NCBI GenBank assembly: GCA_020403455.1
Contig: JADBXP010000024.1
Span: 141,095-205,094 of the forward strand
DNA: 64,000 nucleotides
From: Chitinophagaceae bacterium
GTDB taxonomy: Bacteria; Bacteroidota; Bacteroidia; Chitinophagales; Chitinophagaceae
Reading direction: 5' to 3'
This document shows, in pieces, positions 52,788 through 62,349 of the stretch; the stretch's first letter is position 1, and each line of letters starts with the position of its first letter. A program made the position numbers and the translations under genes. The notes below the pieces were generated by a model, which worked only from the letters and a program-made list of their open reading frames with translations, was not told where the DNA came from and searched no databases.

Positions 52788-55061
52788 TTAGTTGCCAAAC
52801 TCACTCAGAAACTTGATGCGCATGATCTTCAGCTGCTCCCAGGTAAAGGAATAATCATTCAATTCTTCCTGTGCCAGTTGAAGGGAAGATGTCTCGCAAT
52901 TCCTGAAATAATCGATCACCACATCCTGCTCTTCGTCATCGAGCCATTCATCGATGGCATAATTCAGATTGAGGCGTGTACCGCTGGCAGCAATGGTCTC
53001 CATCTCTTCCAGCAGTTCCTGCAGATTCAGACTTTTGTTGCGGGCAATGGTTTCCAGCGAAATTTTTTTATCGACGTTCTGAATGATATAGATCTTATTG
53101 TTCGACTTGTTCGCCACACTCTTCATCACAAAATCATCGGGCTTTTCGATCTGGTTCTCTTCTACATATTGGGCGATTAGCTCCACAAAAGGTTTACCAA
53201 ATTTCAAGGCCTTGCCCTTGCTCACTCCCTGGCATTTTTCCAGCTCAGTGAGGGTGGTAGGGAAAAGCGTAGCCATATCGTGCAGAGAGCTTTCCAGAAA
53301 AATAACAAAGGGAGGTAACTTCTTCTTTCTTGCCTCCTGTTGGCGAAGTCCCTTCAGCATTTCAAACAACTGCTCATCGGCAGATGTTCCTGCCTGTGCT
53401 GCTCCCTCGCCTTCATCGTCATCTGCATTGGCATCTTCAAACTGGTTGTTCAGGGCGATCTTCAACGATGTCGGCTTTTTAATGAATTTCTGTCCCGCCG
53501 GCGTAATTTTCAACAGCCCATATTCTTCGATGTCTTTGCGGATCAGGTCGTGCAACAGCATCTGTCGGATCAGACTGCTCCAAAACAAAGGGGTCTCTTC
53601 TTTTCCGATTCCGAATACTGAGAGGTTGTTGTGTCGATACAGGGTGATCTGTTGGGTGGGCGCACCAATGAGTACGTTCACAACGTAATCGGTAACAAAA
53701 CGCTCATCCAGTGCCTGAATTACTTTCAATGCTTGAACGGCCTGTGACTTTGCTTCGATGCGTTCCTTCGGATGGCGGCAATTGTCGCAGTTGCCACAAT
53801 CTTCCTGGGTCCATTCTTCCCCGAAATAATGCAAGAGCACTTTGCGGCGGCACACAGATGTTTCGGCATACGCCACAGTCTCATCGATTAGCTGTGCTCC
53901 TACTTCCCGCTCACTCAGCGGCTTATCGCGCATGAGGTGCTCGAGTTTAGCAACGTCTTTGTGGGAATAATAAAGTACACAAATCCCTTCGAGTCCGTCT
54001 CTACCCGCACGACCTGTCTCCTGGTAATAGTTTTCGATTGACTTGGGAATATTGAAGTGAATGACAAAACGGATATCGGGCTTATCGATGCCCATACCAA
54101 AGGCAATGGTGGCCACAATGACCTGTACTTTTTCACTCAGAAACTGATCTTGCCGGTCGGCACGTAGTTTTTGGTCGAGTCCGGCATGGTAGGCAACGGC
54201 TTTGATGTTATTGGCCACCAGCAGTTCTGCCAGCTCCTCGGTGGTTTTGCGGTTGAGGGTATAGATGATGCCGCTTTTCCCTTTGTGCTGGGTAATGAAG
54301 CGCACGATGCTCTTCACCGTTTGTTCCTTGCTGACCTTGGGTTGAATCTCATAATAGAGATTGCTGCGGTTGAAGGAAGAAATAAGTATGCAGGGGTTGC
54401 GCAGGTCGAGATTTTTTACAATGTCACTCTGCACTTTGGGCGTGGCGGTAGCAGTCAGTGCCATCACGGGTATGTCGGGATTGATGATGTCCATCATTTC
54501 CCGCAGGCGGCGGTATTCCGGACGGAAATCATGTCCCCACTCAGAGATACAGTGTGCCTCATCGACTGCGAAGAAAGAGATGGTCAGGTCGCGGAAGAAA
54601 TCGAGGTTCTCTTGTTTGGTGAGTGTTTCCGGGGCAACATAGAGCAGCTTTGTTTTTCCGGAAAGCAGGTCCTGCCGAACGGTTTTTATCTGCCCCTTGT
54701 TGAGGGAGGAGTTCAGGAAGTGGGCGACTTCATCGTTTTCGCTGTAGCCACGCACCAGGTCAACCTGGTTCTTCATCAGGGCGATGAGGGGCGATACGAC
54801 GATGGCGCAGCCCGGACTGATCAGTGCGGGGAGTTGGTAGCAAAGACTTTTGCCGCCGCCGGTGGGCATGATGACAAAAGTATCCCTGCCACTCAACAGA
54901 CTATCGATGGCCTGTTGCTGGGTGCCTCGAAACTCGGTGAACCCGAAATATTGTTCGAGGGCGGCATGTATGGTAGAGTCAGAACGCTTACTGCCGCTTG
55001 TCTTTTTGGCGGTGGACTCCTTCTTTTTGGGTGCTGTCTTTTTGTTGGTTGCTGTGGCCAT
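52788..55061 (-). CDS. recQ: ATP-dependent DNA helicase RecQ
   Basis: The 757-residue protein has a Lys/Thr-rich N-terminal tail (about 1-28), helicase motifs with the Walker A VIMPTGGGKSLCYQLP, DEAH box (FAVDEAHCISEWGHDFRPEY) and motif VI (YYQETGRAGRDG). A zinc-binding RQC follows (CRRKVLLHYFGEEWTQEDCGNCDNC) and an HRDC domain (MATLFPTTLTELEKCQGVSKGKALKFG), then a further C-terminal extension of about 130 residues. It unwinds DNA 3'-5' in repair and recombination. It is divergent from kdsD with a 215-base gap bearing three inverted repeats. Confidence 0.95.
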   Translation of the reverse strand: MATATNKKTAPKKKESTAKKTSGSKRSDSTIHAALEQYFGFTEFRGTQQQAIDSLLSGRDTFVIMPTGGGKSLCYQLPALISPGCAIVVSPLIALMKNQVDLVRGYSENDEVAHFLNSSLNKGQIKTVRQDLLSGKTKLLYVAPETLTKQENLDFFRDLTISFFAVDEAHCISEWGHDFRPEYRRLREMMDIINPDIPVMALTATATPKVQSDIVKNLDLRNPCILISSFNRSNLYYEIQPKVSKEQTVKSIVRFITQHKGKSGIIYTLNRKTTEELAELLVANNIKAVAYHAGLDQKLRADRQDQFLSEKVQVIVATIAFGMGIDKPDIRFVIHFNIPKSIENYYQETGRAGRDGLEGICVLYYSHKDVAKLEHLMRDKPLSEREVGAQLIDETVAYAETSVCRRKVLLHYFGEEWTQEDCGNCDNCRHPKERIEAKSQAVQALKVIQALDERFVTDYVVNVLIGAPTQQITLYRHNNLSVFGIGKEETPLFWSSLIRQMLLHDLIRKDIEEYGLLKITPAGQKFIKKPTSLKIALNNQFEDANADDDEGEGAAQAGTSADEQLFEMLKGLRQQEARKKKLPPFVIFLESSLHDMATLFPTTLTELEKCQGVSKGKALKFGKPFVELIAQYVEENQIEKPDDFVMKSVANKSNNKIYIIQNVDKKISLETIARNKSLNLQELLEEMETIAASGTRLNLNYAIDEWLDDEEQDVVIDYFRNCETSSLQLAQEELNDYSFTWEQLKIMRIKFLSEFGN

Positions 55062-55132
55062 GTCTTCGAGCTCTTCCTCAACCCTGGTGGGGTTGAATGA
55101 ATCTATAATTTAGTCATTTTTTTCCGAAAGGG

Positions 55133-55223
55133 GTGAAATATTGTTTTCTACTGCAATATTTCACTTTCCACCGGATTGACAACGGGTAGAAATCACCCGT
55201 ATTTTCCCTTTTTTCAAAAGGGG
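55133..55223. repeat. Three stacked inverted repeats between recQ and kdsD
   Basis: GTGAAATATTG-N10-CAATATTTCAC (55133-55164, perfect 11-bp arms), ACGGGT-N7-ACCCGT (55182-55200, perfect 6-bp arms) and CCCTTTT-N3-AAAAGGG (55206-55222, perfect 7-bp arms) stand one after another in a divergent intergenic region. Operator or transcript-leader structures are possible; the genes here are divergent, so they are not natural terminators. Confidence 0.6.
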
Positions 55224-55264
55224 AACGAAGTTACTGAATAATGATGGCTTTTGCTGTTAAAGTT

Positions 55265-55272
55265 TACCTTTG
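55265..55272 (+). promoter_or_regulatory. -7 box TACCTTTG for kdsD, 4 nt before its ATG
   Basis: Perfect TAnnTTTG match followed by CAGC and the ATG at 55277. It supports this start over the TTG/ATG 36 bases upstream. Confidence 0.5.
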
Positions 55273-55276
55273 CAGC

Positions 55277-56239
55277 ATGTCAGATTCTTTGTTATCCCTG
55301 GCCCGTGCTGCCATCGTTAATGAGTCGGCTGCTTTGGCGGCCATGGCGGAACGGCTCGATGAGCATTTTGAGCGCACAGTGCGGGAAATACATGCTGCCG
55401 GTGGCAGACTGGTGGTGAGTGGTATAGGAAAAAGTGCGCTGGTAGGCCGTAAGATCGTGGCCACCCTGAATTCCACCGGAACCCCTGCCTTGTTCATGCA
55501 TGCTGCCGATGCCATTCATGGAGACCTGGGTATGATTCAACCCGGAGACCAGGTATTGCTCATCAGCAAGAGCGGTGAGAGTCCGGAAATCAAAACCCTG
55601 GTTCCGCTGATCAAGAAATATGGTTTTCGGCTGATTGGTATGACCGGACAGCTCAACAGTTTTTTGGCGAAGGAGTCTGATTGGGTGCTGGATACGACGA
55701 TCGACAAGGAGGCCTGTCCCCACAACCTGGCACCTACCACCAGTACGACGGCGCAGATGGTAATGGGGGATGTGCTGGCCATTTGCCTGATGGAATTGAG
55801 TGGTTTTAGCGGAAATGATTTTGCGCGTTTTCACCCGGGGGGGAATTTGGGTAAGCGATTGTTGTTGCTGGCGGGTGATATTGCGGCGATGAACAGCATG
55901 CCTCGGGTTTTTCCGGGAGCAAGTTTGCGGGAAGTGATCGTGGAGATTACACAAAAACGACTGGGGGTGACTGCTGTGGTAGATGAAAGTGAACGCATCG
56001 TGGGGATTATAACAGATGGTGATCTGCGCCGCATGTTGGAGAAGCAGGATGATATCGGACGGGTACGGGCGGAAGACATCATGACAAAAGACCCCAAGAC
56101 GGTTGGACCCGAAGCATTGGCATCAGAGGCATTGGAGTTGATGCAAATAAACAATATCAGTCAGTTGATTGTGGCTGACCGGGGACGGTATGGTGGTATT
56201 GTTCACCTGCATGACCTGGTAAAAGAGGGGATATTATGA
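55277..56239 (+). CDS. kdsD: KpsF/GutQ-type sugar isomerase (arabinose-5-phosphate isomerase)
   Basis: The 320-residue protein has an N-terminal SIS domain (VVSGIGKSALVGRKIVATLNSTG, LHAADAIHGDLG-type segment, VLLISKSGESPEI, CPHNLAPTTSTTAQMVMGDVLAI) and two CBS domains (RLGVTAVVDESERIVGIITDGDLRRML, IMTKDPKTVGPEALASEAL). The enzyme converts ribulose 5-phosphate to arabinose 5-phosphate, the first step of Kdo synthesis for lipopolysaccharide. The start at 55277 fits both homology and the promoter box. The next gene, 76 bases on, makes GDP-mannose, so the neighbourhood supplies surface polysaccharide precursors. Confidence 0.9.
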   Translation: MSDSLLSLARAAIVNESAALAAMAERLDEHFERTVREIHAAGGRLVVSGIGKSALVGRKIVATLNSTGTPALFMHAADAIHGDLGMIQPGDQVLLISKSGESPEIKTLVPLIKKYGFRLIGMTGQLNSFLAKESDWVLDTTIDKEACPHNLAPTTSTTAQMVMGDVLAICLMELSGFSGNDFARFHPGGNLGKRLLLLAGDIAAMNSMPRVFPGASLREVIVEITQKRLGVTAVVDESERIVGIITDGDLRRMLEKQDDIGRVRAEDIMTKDPKTVGPEALASEALELMQINNISQLIVADRGRYGGIVHLHDLVKEGIL

Positions 56240-56315
56240 GGGATGTTCCACCAAAAATTGGTATCCCGGTGAAAGCCTGTAATATTGCAGGAATCTTAGG
56301 TAATTTGCTGCCAGC

Positions 56316-57401
56316 ATGAATCATTCACATCATTACGTGGCCATTATGGCCGGCGGAATAGGAAGCCGTTTTTGGCCCAAGAGCCGGACTGCTTATCCCA
56401 AGCAATTCTTAGACATTTTGAATACGGGGCAATCGCTGTTGCAGTGGACGTACCGGCGGTATGCAGCTTTTCTTCCGGAGGAAAATATTTTTGTAGTAAC
56501 GAGTGAGGAGTATACCGGAATTGTGGCAGAGCAGTTACCCGGGATGAAGGCAGATAATATTTTATCGGAGCCCAGCCGCAAGAATACGGCACCATGTATA
56601 GCATATATATCATTCAAGTTACAACAGATGGATCCCGAGGCCTGCTTGATTGTGGCGCCGAGTGATCATTTGATTTTAGATGAAGAGCGGTTCAAGCAGA
56701 CTACCTTGCAGGCATTGCATTTTGTGGAGACGGTGCGGTCATTGGTGACTTTAGGAATAACCCCAACGCATCCCAATACGGGATATGGGTATATACAGCA
56801 TGAGCCATTGCCGGTGGCGGAAGGTATTTATAAGGTGAAGACATTTACGGAGAAGCCGGATATAGAATTGGCGAGAACCTTCCTTGCCAGTGGTGATTTT
56901 TTATGGAATGCCGGCATTTTTGTGTGGAGGGTGGATACGGTGGTGGCGGCTTTTGAGAAGCACCAGCCCGAGATGTTTGAATTGTTTGATGCAGAGAAGA
57001 AGCATTTCAATACACCCGGTGAGGTGGCGGCGATACACCGAATTTATCCGCTTTGCACGAACATATCGATCGACAATGCGATCATGGAGAAGGCGGGGAA
57101 TGTGTATGTGATTCCATCTTCCTTTGGGTGGAGTGATCTGGGAACCTGGAACAGTGCTTATGATAATTTGGAGAAAGATTATCTCGGCAATGCGGTAGCG
57201 GGTGACAGCGTGATGATCATTGATGCGACCAGATGTATGGTCTCGGTGCCCGATAAGAAGTTACTGGTGTTACAGGGGGTGGATGATTGTATTATTGTAG
57301 ATACGCCTGATGCGCTCATGATTTGTAAAAAGGAGAAGGAGCAATCGATCAAGGAATATGTGGCTGAGGTGAAGCGCAATATTGGGGATGGGTATTTGTA
57401 A
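56316..57401 (+). CDS. manC: Mannose-1-phosphate guanylyltransferase
   Basis: The 361-residue nucleotidyltransferase makes GDP-mannose from mannose 1-phosphate and GTP. Motifs are VAIMAGGIGSRFWPKSRTAYPKQFLDIL (substrate loop with the FWP signature), EPSRKNTAPCIAY, IVAPSDHLI, FTEKP, SGDFLWNAGIFVW and the C-terminal SSFGWSDLGTWN. The short form without the isomerase domain is the common Bacteroidota type. A GTAATTTG box lies eight bases before the ATG. Confidence 0.93.
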   Translation: MNHSHHYVAIMAGGIGSRFWPKSRTAYPKQFLDILNTGQSLLQWTYRRYAAFLPEENIFVVTSEEYTGIVAEQLPGMKADNILSEPSRKNTAPCIAYISFKLQQMDPEACLIVAPSDHLILDEERFKQTTLQALHFVETVRSLVTLGITPTHPNTGYGYIQHEPLPVAEGIYKVKTFTEKPDIELARTFLASGDFLWNAGIFVWRVDTVVAAFEKHQPEMFELFDAEKKHFNTPGEVAAIHRIYPLCTNISIDNAIMEKAGNVYVIPSSFGWSDLGTWNSAYDNLEKDYLGNAVAGDSVMIIDATRCMVSVPDKKLLVLQGVDDCIIVDTPDALMICKKEKEQSIKEYVAEVKRNIGDGYL

Positions 57402-57456
57402 CGGTCATTGTTGGCTCTTGCTCCCTTCGGGGGATACCCACATATTATTCACAAAT

Positions 57457-57512
57457 GCAATTGGTATAATTGATTGAATAATATATTGGTATAGTTTTAT
57501 AGGGCCAATTGC
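57457..57512. repeat. Inverted and direct repeats upstream of the LuxR-type regulator
   Basis: GCAATTGG (57457-57464) and CCAATTGC (57505-57512) are an 8-bp inverted pair about 40 bases apart. TTGGTATA occurs at 57461-57468 and again at 57486-57493, 25 bases apart. The region lies 50-110 bases before the LuxR-type gene and could be its operator. Confidence 0.4.
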
Positions 57513-57564
57513 TTTTAGTACCCCCCTAGCTGAAAGAAGTTTTTCATTCTTATCTATTCAGTGC

Positions 57565-58278
57565 ATGCAAATTACGGAGTTTATGTTATCTGATATCCCG
57601 TATACTCCGGAGGAGTTGGCGGAAGTAAGTGATTATTCAGACATCCAATGTTTTTCAGATGAGGCGGTGTATGTTTATTCATTGGAGACACATAGGATCA
57701 ATTATGCCACCGGCTGGGATACTTTGCTGGGGTATGATAACAAGGAGATCAGCATGATAAAGCTGATGATGATTACTACACCTGATTATATCGACTTTAT
57801 CCGCGAAATGAACAATCAGTCATTGGCGTTCATATTTGATAAAACGGAGCGGGTGATGGAATATTCCTGTACGATTGAGTCAAAGAAATTCAGCAAACAA
57901 GGCCGAGAGGTTGCGTTGCTTGAGAGTGTGGGGATCTATCGCACCCGTGGTGGCAGGGCCGAACAAATAATTGGCAGGTATAAATTGAGTCCATCGATGC
58001 CCAATCCACATCAGAGATATTTTCATGCAAATGGTCCGGGTATTGAGGAACTGGTAGACAAAATGAAGGGATTTGGAGCTGAAGGAAGACTGATTACCCG
58101 AAGAGAGCGAGAAATTTTGAGGTTACTTGCCGGGGGTATGATTCTAAAAGAAATTGCAAATCATCTGGGTGTTTCGAAATCCAATATTGAAAAAAAAATA
58201 TACGGTTTATTCAAAAAACTAAAAGTAAAAAATCAGAGGGAATTGATTAGCTATGCGCTGAGAAACCAGTTGTTGTAA
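57565..58278 (+). CDS. LuxR-type transcriptional regulator with PAS-like N-domain
   Basis: The 237-residue protein has an N-terminal region with PAS-like features (DEAVYVYSLETHRINYATGWDTLLGY, MITTPDYIDFI) and a C-terminal LuxR-type helix-turn-helix (LITRREREILRLLAGGMILKEIANHLGVSKSNIEKKIYGLFKKL). No receiver domain is present, so it is not phosphorylated in the usual way; the PAS-like part may sense a ligand. It stands alone with repeats upstream, at the edge of an AT-rich accessory segment whose genes it might control. Confidence 0.85.
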   Translation: MQITEFMLSDIPYTPEELAEVSDYSDIQCFSDEAVYVYSLETHRINYATGWDTLLGYDNKEISMIKLMMITTPDYIDFIREMNNQSLAFIFDKTERVMEYSCTIESKKFSKQGREVALLESVGIYRTRGGRAEQIIGRYKLSPSMPNPHQRYFHANGPGIEELVDKMKGFGAEGRLITRREREILRLLAGGMILKEIANHLGVSKSNIEKKIYGLFKKLKVKNQRELISYALRNQLL

Positions 58279-58389
58279 ATACGATTGGTTATCTGGTAAG
58301 CACAATAGACAAGTAGTTACTTGCGGTCCGGATTTGGAGTGATATTATTAGCCATTATGAGTTTGTTTCATTAAGAATTATCCCTTAAT

Positions 58390-58803
58390 TCAGAAAACAT
58401 AGGACAGTGTGGGAGTTAAAGCAACTGCCTCGAAATAATTGGCTGAGATAACATAATACACACGGGATTTGATACCTAAATAAAAATGGTTGTCGATTTT
58501 GGCCTGGTACTGTATCCCAAGAAACGTTCCTCCTTCTTCCAGCCTGCTATTTTTAAAATTTCGCTCCTCGAGGCCAAGACCAAAAATAGAAGCGTCTATC
58601 TCTTGCTGTGACATACGCAGATAAAATAGTCCTGTACTCGAATTAAATTGATGCTTACTGCTGCTACCCAGTCTCTGCTCAAAAAGGAGCTGATAAAAAT
58701 TATTGGTATGCCTTATTGTAAAATATTCAACATAAATGGGAATATTAACCGGAGTAAAGTTGATGATGCGTGAATTGATAGAACGTGCATAACCAAAAAA
58801 CAC
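58390..58803 (-). pseudogene. 5'-truncated outer-membrane beta-barrel gene
   Basis: The 137-residue frame starts directly with strands (GYARSINSRIINFTPVNIPIY, VEYFTIRHTNNFYQLLFEQRLG) and ends in ALTPTLSYVF with a terminal Phe, as in Bacteroidota beta-barrel proteins. There is no signal peptide, and only a GTG can start it. A different frame upstream (to about 58904) reads IRGSIYDQRGFSSVNV, which could be a piece of the missing part joined by a frameshift at the TTTTTT run. It is probably a decayed gene. Confidence 0.55.
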
Positions 58804-58919
58804 ATCACATTAACAGAAGAAAACCCTCGTTGGTCGTATATTGAACCCCTAATTATCCTATTTGAATACTTGAGCAATAAAAGTAAGTTTATACTATCTT
58901 TCACAATAACAACACCCTA

Positions 58920-61520
58920 CTACTTTAATTTAAAAATAAAGTGTACGGCTATAAATCTTGGCTGTATTGAATAATTCGTAGATTTTGTCAATCCCGTCTC
59001 ATTAGCCTGAAAAAGAAGAGTAGTTACATTAAACAAATTATGACCCCTCAGTTCAATAGAAAAATCTGAGTCTTTAAATATTTTAGTCATAAATAAATCA
59101 GAAAAGAAAACAGGTGTGGTTTTGTTTGGATGTATGAATTGAAAACCATTTATTTTAGCACTTAAAGAATATAAAGAAGGAGTTCGGTAAGTAAAATTAA
59201 AGTAGTATTTAAAATAATTTATTTCTTGCTTACTCTGTAGCCATTTGTTACTGATGTTTACGAAGTCTATACCCGTACTTAAATCAATGTTTTTTGAAAT
59301 GGGCGTGGAAATTAATAGGTCTATTTTTCTTTTACTAATTGATGAAATATCACCCTGACTTTCAATATAGAAAGGTGCCCTGGTAATTTCATGATTATAC
59401 CCTAGTAATAAACTTGATCTAAGTTTTGTTAAATACTGACTTGCTTTTATCGCATAAAACATTTTTTCAATGCTACCTTCCTGCCGATTGATGATTAATA
59501 TATTATCGGCTACGTATACATTTTGTGTGATAAAGTCGTTATTTGTCTTTTCGATACCTGCCTGAAGTGATACATCGAAGTTTACTGATTTATTAATCTG
59601 TGTGAACCATATCAAAGTTTTTCTATCAATTGGTTTTTGTAAATTGGCAAGCCAGATATCACTTTGCCGAAAGGTGCTTCGAATTGTATCACTATATAAT
59701 TGATTGTTATCAAGTAGCTGGAAAGACTTATCAAAAAATACTTTTGTCTTCAATTGGTAATTTTTAAATAGGCTATCTTCAAAACTTATACCACCAATTG
59801 CCTGGTATAAAAAATGATTACTGCTTTTTCCTGTAACAGATAGATGTGCATTATTTAGTGTGGCTTTTATAAAAAAGGTATACTTTTTTAGTTTCTTACT
59901 AAAGTCGTTTTCAATGAATAAATTCAGAAACTCGTTTGGGTGTAGAGTTTTACTATTCAAGGAAAATGTATTTTTTGAATAGTTTAAGCAAAAAGATATT
60001 TTACCATATAAATTATTCTTTAAATCCAAATAATTATTATGCCGTAATGAAGCGGCTTGATTTGATTGATAACTAGGCTGGAAAAAAGATGTGTTTGCCG
60101 AACCATTTAAAAAATCAATATTTATATTCTCCGCTATTCTTGAATTTGAATAAGCCAAATTCCATTCATATGCCCTACGGTTAGACTTCTTTACTATCGC
60201 ATTATAGGAAAATGTAACGCCACTTTTTTTAAGGAAATTCCTTTCAACAGAATTACTAAAATTTGTGGAATTCAATTGATTCCCACTGAGGGAATTCTGA
60301 TAAAACTCAATAGAGCTGGTTATTTCTTTATTATCCGAGGGAATATAATTCAGCTTTATTTCCTGACTAAAATTGATTGGCTGCTGAGATTGCTCAATTT
60401 GTTGATCAACAAATAACGATGTGTCTGCTGCTAAAAAATAATTGAATGACTCTCTATATTTATATTTCAAATCATTTTTGAAATATTTAGTATTTGAAGT
60501 TATTTTAATTTTTTGACTAGTCTTTAGTAATGTTGAATTTGAAAAAGATTGGGCTCTTTGGAAATTATTATAAGTATCAGGTAACAATTCAAATCCCAGG
60601 GAGCTCCTTCTAATTAACTCTTTGCTTTGAATTGAATTAGATAAATTATCTGAATTTAGCATAAACTTTTCAATATCACCGACTTCAATATCATTCCCCA
60701 AATTTTCCACATGAGCTGTTGTTATCGCTTTAATTTTTTTGACATAGACTAAAAGCTGAAGTTTTGCATCATACTTTGTCTCTTCACCCTTTCCTACACC
60801 AATTTCAGTCTGTCCAAATACCGGTATAGAATTTTGCAATTTTAAATTTATTGCAACCTCTTCACTTTCCTTGGTAACTCCTTTCAGTAAGTTTTTTGAT
60901 GAAAATTTTTTAATTACTTGTACTCCACTTAAAAAATCAGCTGACACAGATTTAGGAATTAATGAATAATCTCGACCGGTTAAATTATCACCATCCAGAA
61001 GCACTGCCTCAATTTCCTTACCCTGGAATTTTATTTTATCCCCGGCTACTTCTATCCCGGGAAGTTTCGCCAATACATCAATGATGTTTTTCTCAGTACC
61101 ATTAGTAAATCTATCAATTTTATAGTCAACGGTATCACCTATCACTTCAATGCTTCGTCTATTTTGGATTACCACCTCTTTTAGTTCAATAGACTCTGCT
61201 TTAACCAAATTGCCTTCAAAGAAATTTAACGAAGTACTTATTTTTTTTTGTAAAGTATTAAAGCCTAGCAGCTTTACTTTGATACTAATTGTATCGCCAG
61301 TAAATGTGTAATTAATAGAAAATTTACCTGATGAATCACTTTCAGTAAAAGCAAGTACCTCGTTGCTCTCATTTTGAATAAGAATAACTGCGTGATGTAT
61401 GGGAAGTTTAGAATTTATTTCAATAATTCGGCCAGATAACTGCTTTGTTTTTCTATTCTCTTGACCATGCAAATGATTCAATGAAAAAAAGCAAACTAAT
61501 ATTAGCAAAAAAATACGCAT
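58920..61520 (-). CDS. TonB-like outer-membrane protein with carboxypeptidase-regulatory domain
   Basis: The 866-residue protein has a signal peptide (FLLILVCFFSLNHLHGQ), a CarboxypepD-reg-like domain (LSGRIIEINSKLPIHHAVILI, to about residue 105), a plug-like domain (IDRFTNGTEKNIIDVLAKLPGIEVAGDKIKFQGKEIEAVLLDGDN) and a large C-terminal barrel ending IAVHFIFKLK. The plug resembles those of OMP_b-brl_3-type, TonB-dependent-receptor-like proteins. It is followed upstream by the GLPGLI gene (gap of five bases), a pairing seen repeatedly in Bacteroidota, though its ligand is unknown. The gene is AT-rich relative to the rest of the window. Confidence 0.82.
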   Translation of the reverse strand: MRIFLLILVCFFSLNHLHGQENRKTKQLSGRIIEINSKLPIHHAVILIQNESNEVLAFTESDSSGKFSINYTFTGDTISIKVKLLGFNTLQKKISTSLNFFEGNLVKAESIELKEVVIQNRRSIEVIGDTVDYKIDRFTNGTEKNIIDVLAKLPGIEVAGDKIKFQGKEIEAVLLDGDNLTGRDYSLIPKSVSADFLSGVQVIKKFSSKNLLKGVTKESEEVAINLKLQNSIPVFGQTEIGVGKGEETKYDAKLQLLVYVKKIKAITTAHVENLGNDIEVGDIEKFMLNSDNLSNSIQSKELIRRSSLGFELLPDTYNNFQRAQSFSNSTLLKTSQKIKITSNTKYFKNDLKYKYRESFNYFLAADTSLFVDQQIEQSQQPINFSQEIKLNYIPSDNKEITSSIEFYQNSLSGNQLNSTNFSNSVERNFLKKSGVTFSYNAIVKKSNRRAYEWNLAYSNSRIAENINIDFLNGSANTSFFQPSYQSNQAASLRHNNYLDLKNNLYGKISFCLNYSKNTFSLNSKTLHPNEFLNLFIENDFSKKLKKYTFFIKATLNNAHLSVTGKSSNHFLYQAIGGISFEDSLFKNYQLKTKVFFDKSFQLLDNNQLYSDTIRSTFRQSDIWLANLQKPIDRKTLIWFTQINKSVNFDVSLQAGIEKTNNDFITQNVYVADNILIINRQEGSIEKMFYAIKASQYLTKLRSSLLLGYNHEITRAPFYIESQGDISSISKRKIDLLISTPISKNIDLSTGIDFVNISNKWLQSKQEINYFKYYFNFTYRTPSLYSLSAKINGFQFIHPNKTTPVFFSDLFMTKIFKDSDFSIELRGHNLFNVTTLLFQANETGLTKSTNYSIQPRFIAVHFIFKLK

Positions 61521-61525
61521 AGCAA

Positions 61526-62290
61526 CTACTGGTCTACTTCTGTTGCATTCTCACTGCGTGGTATAAATGGCCTATCTGAAACCTGAATATCTGGAAACTC
61601 CTTTTGTAATTGAGCAATAATCGCCTTGTTTTTATAATACTCTTTAATCGAATCATTATCTAAACAAAGGTTAAACTCTTTTCTTGACACTAACTTCTCT
61701 TTGAGTAAAGGGACTGAGACCAATTGCATGCTAGTCAAAAATATTTTTGTTACATAGATATTTAATTTTTTATCTGTAGTTGTAATCTCTAGTATAAGAC
61801 CTGGGAGACCATTGTACTTAAGTGGCCCAATAGATACCGCAATTTCAGGACAATACCATGCAATGTAGTCTCTGCCCCTAAATCTTGTAGTAGCTTTTTT
61901 ACAAAGATATTCACCAATCATTTTTTGTTCATTAGACAAGACCCATTTCATCTCTACAGTATCAATATATATTTTTACATCAGACCCGCAGAAGTCACGG
62001 ATTACAAATTGCGGATTATTACTATTCATTGCCCTTATTACAAGTCTACCAATTGAATCGGTATCTACCCATTGGATTTTCCCAATTCCCTCATTCCTTG
62101 TCCATCTTTTTTCTATATTATTCTTATACTGAAAAACTGAAGTGTCTTTGTTAAAGTAAAGTGTACCAGGATAATATAGATTATCCTCCATCAATTTCAC
62201 TTCATAATTAATTCGACCGTTGATCGACTGTGCAAAAACACTATTAATCGGGGCTGAAAAAATAAGTACTATGAATACTATTGGTCGCAT
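61526..62290 (-). CDS. GLPGLI family secreted protein
   Basis: The 254-residue protein has a signal peptide (PIVFIVLIFSAPINSVFAQ), the family hallmark GPLKYNGLPGLILEI, and KTRFRGRDYIAWYCPEI-like segment (ATTRFRGRDYIAWYCPEIAV). The family's biochemical role is unknown. The ATG at 62290 is preferred over a TTG at 62308. It lies five bases upstream of the TonB-like barrel gene and downstream of a small secreted protein, suggesting a three-gene export or uptake module. Confidence 0.85.
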   Translation of the reverse strand: MRPIVFIVLIFSAPINSVFAQSINGRINYEVKLMEDNLYYPGTLYFNKDTSVFQYKNNIEKRWTRNEGIGKIQWVDTDSIGRLVIRAMNSNNPQFVIRDFCGSDVKIYIDTVEMKWVLSNEQKMIGEYLCKKATTRFRGRDYIAWYCPEIAVSIGPLKYNGLPGLILEITTTDKKLNIYVTKIFLTSMQLVSVPLLKEKLVSRKEFNLCLDNDSIKEYYKNKAIIAQLQKEFPDIQVSDRPFIPRSENATEVDQ

Positions 62291-62349
62291 TTTTAATAAT
62301 TTAAACAATATATAAAATATTTGATAACCCCATTTCTAACCGTTCAATG

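Noticed and set aside
54171..55100. Plus-strand frame (309 aa) antisense to recQ
   Set aside because: The RecQ motifs on the other strand are unequivocal; no motif in the antisense product.
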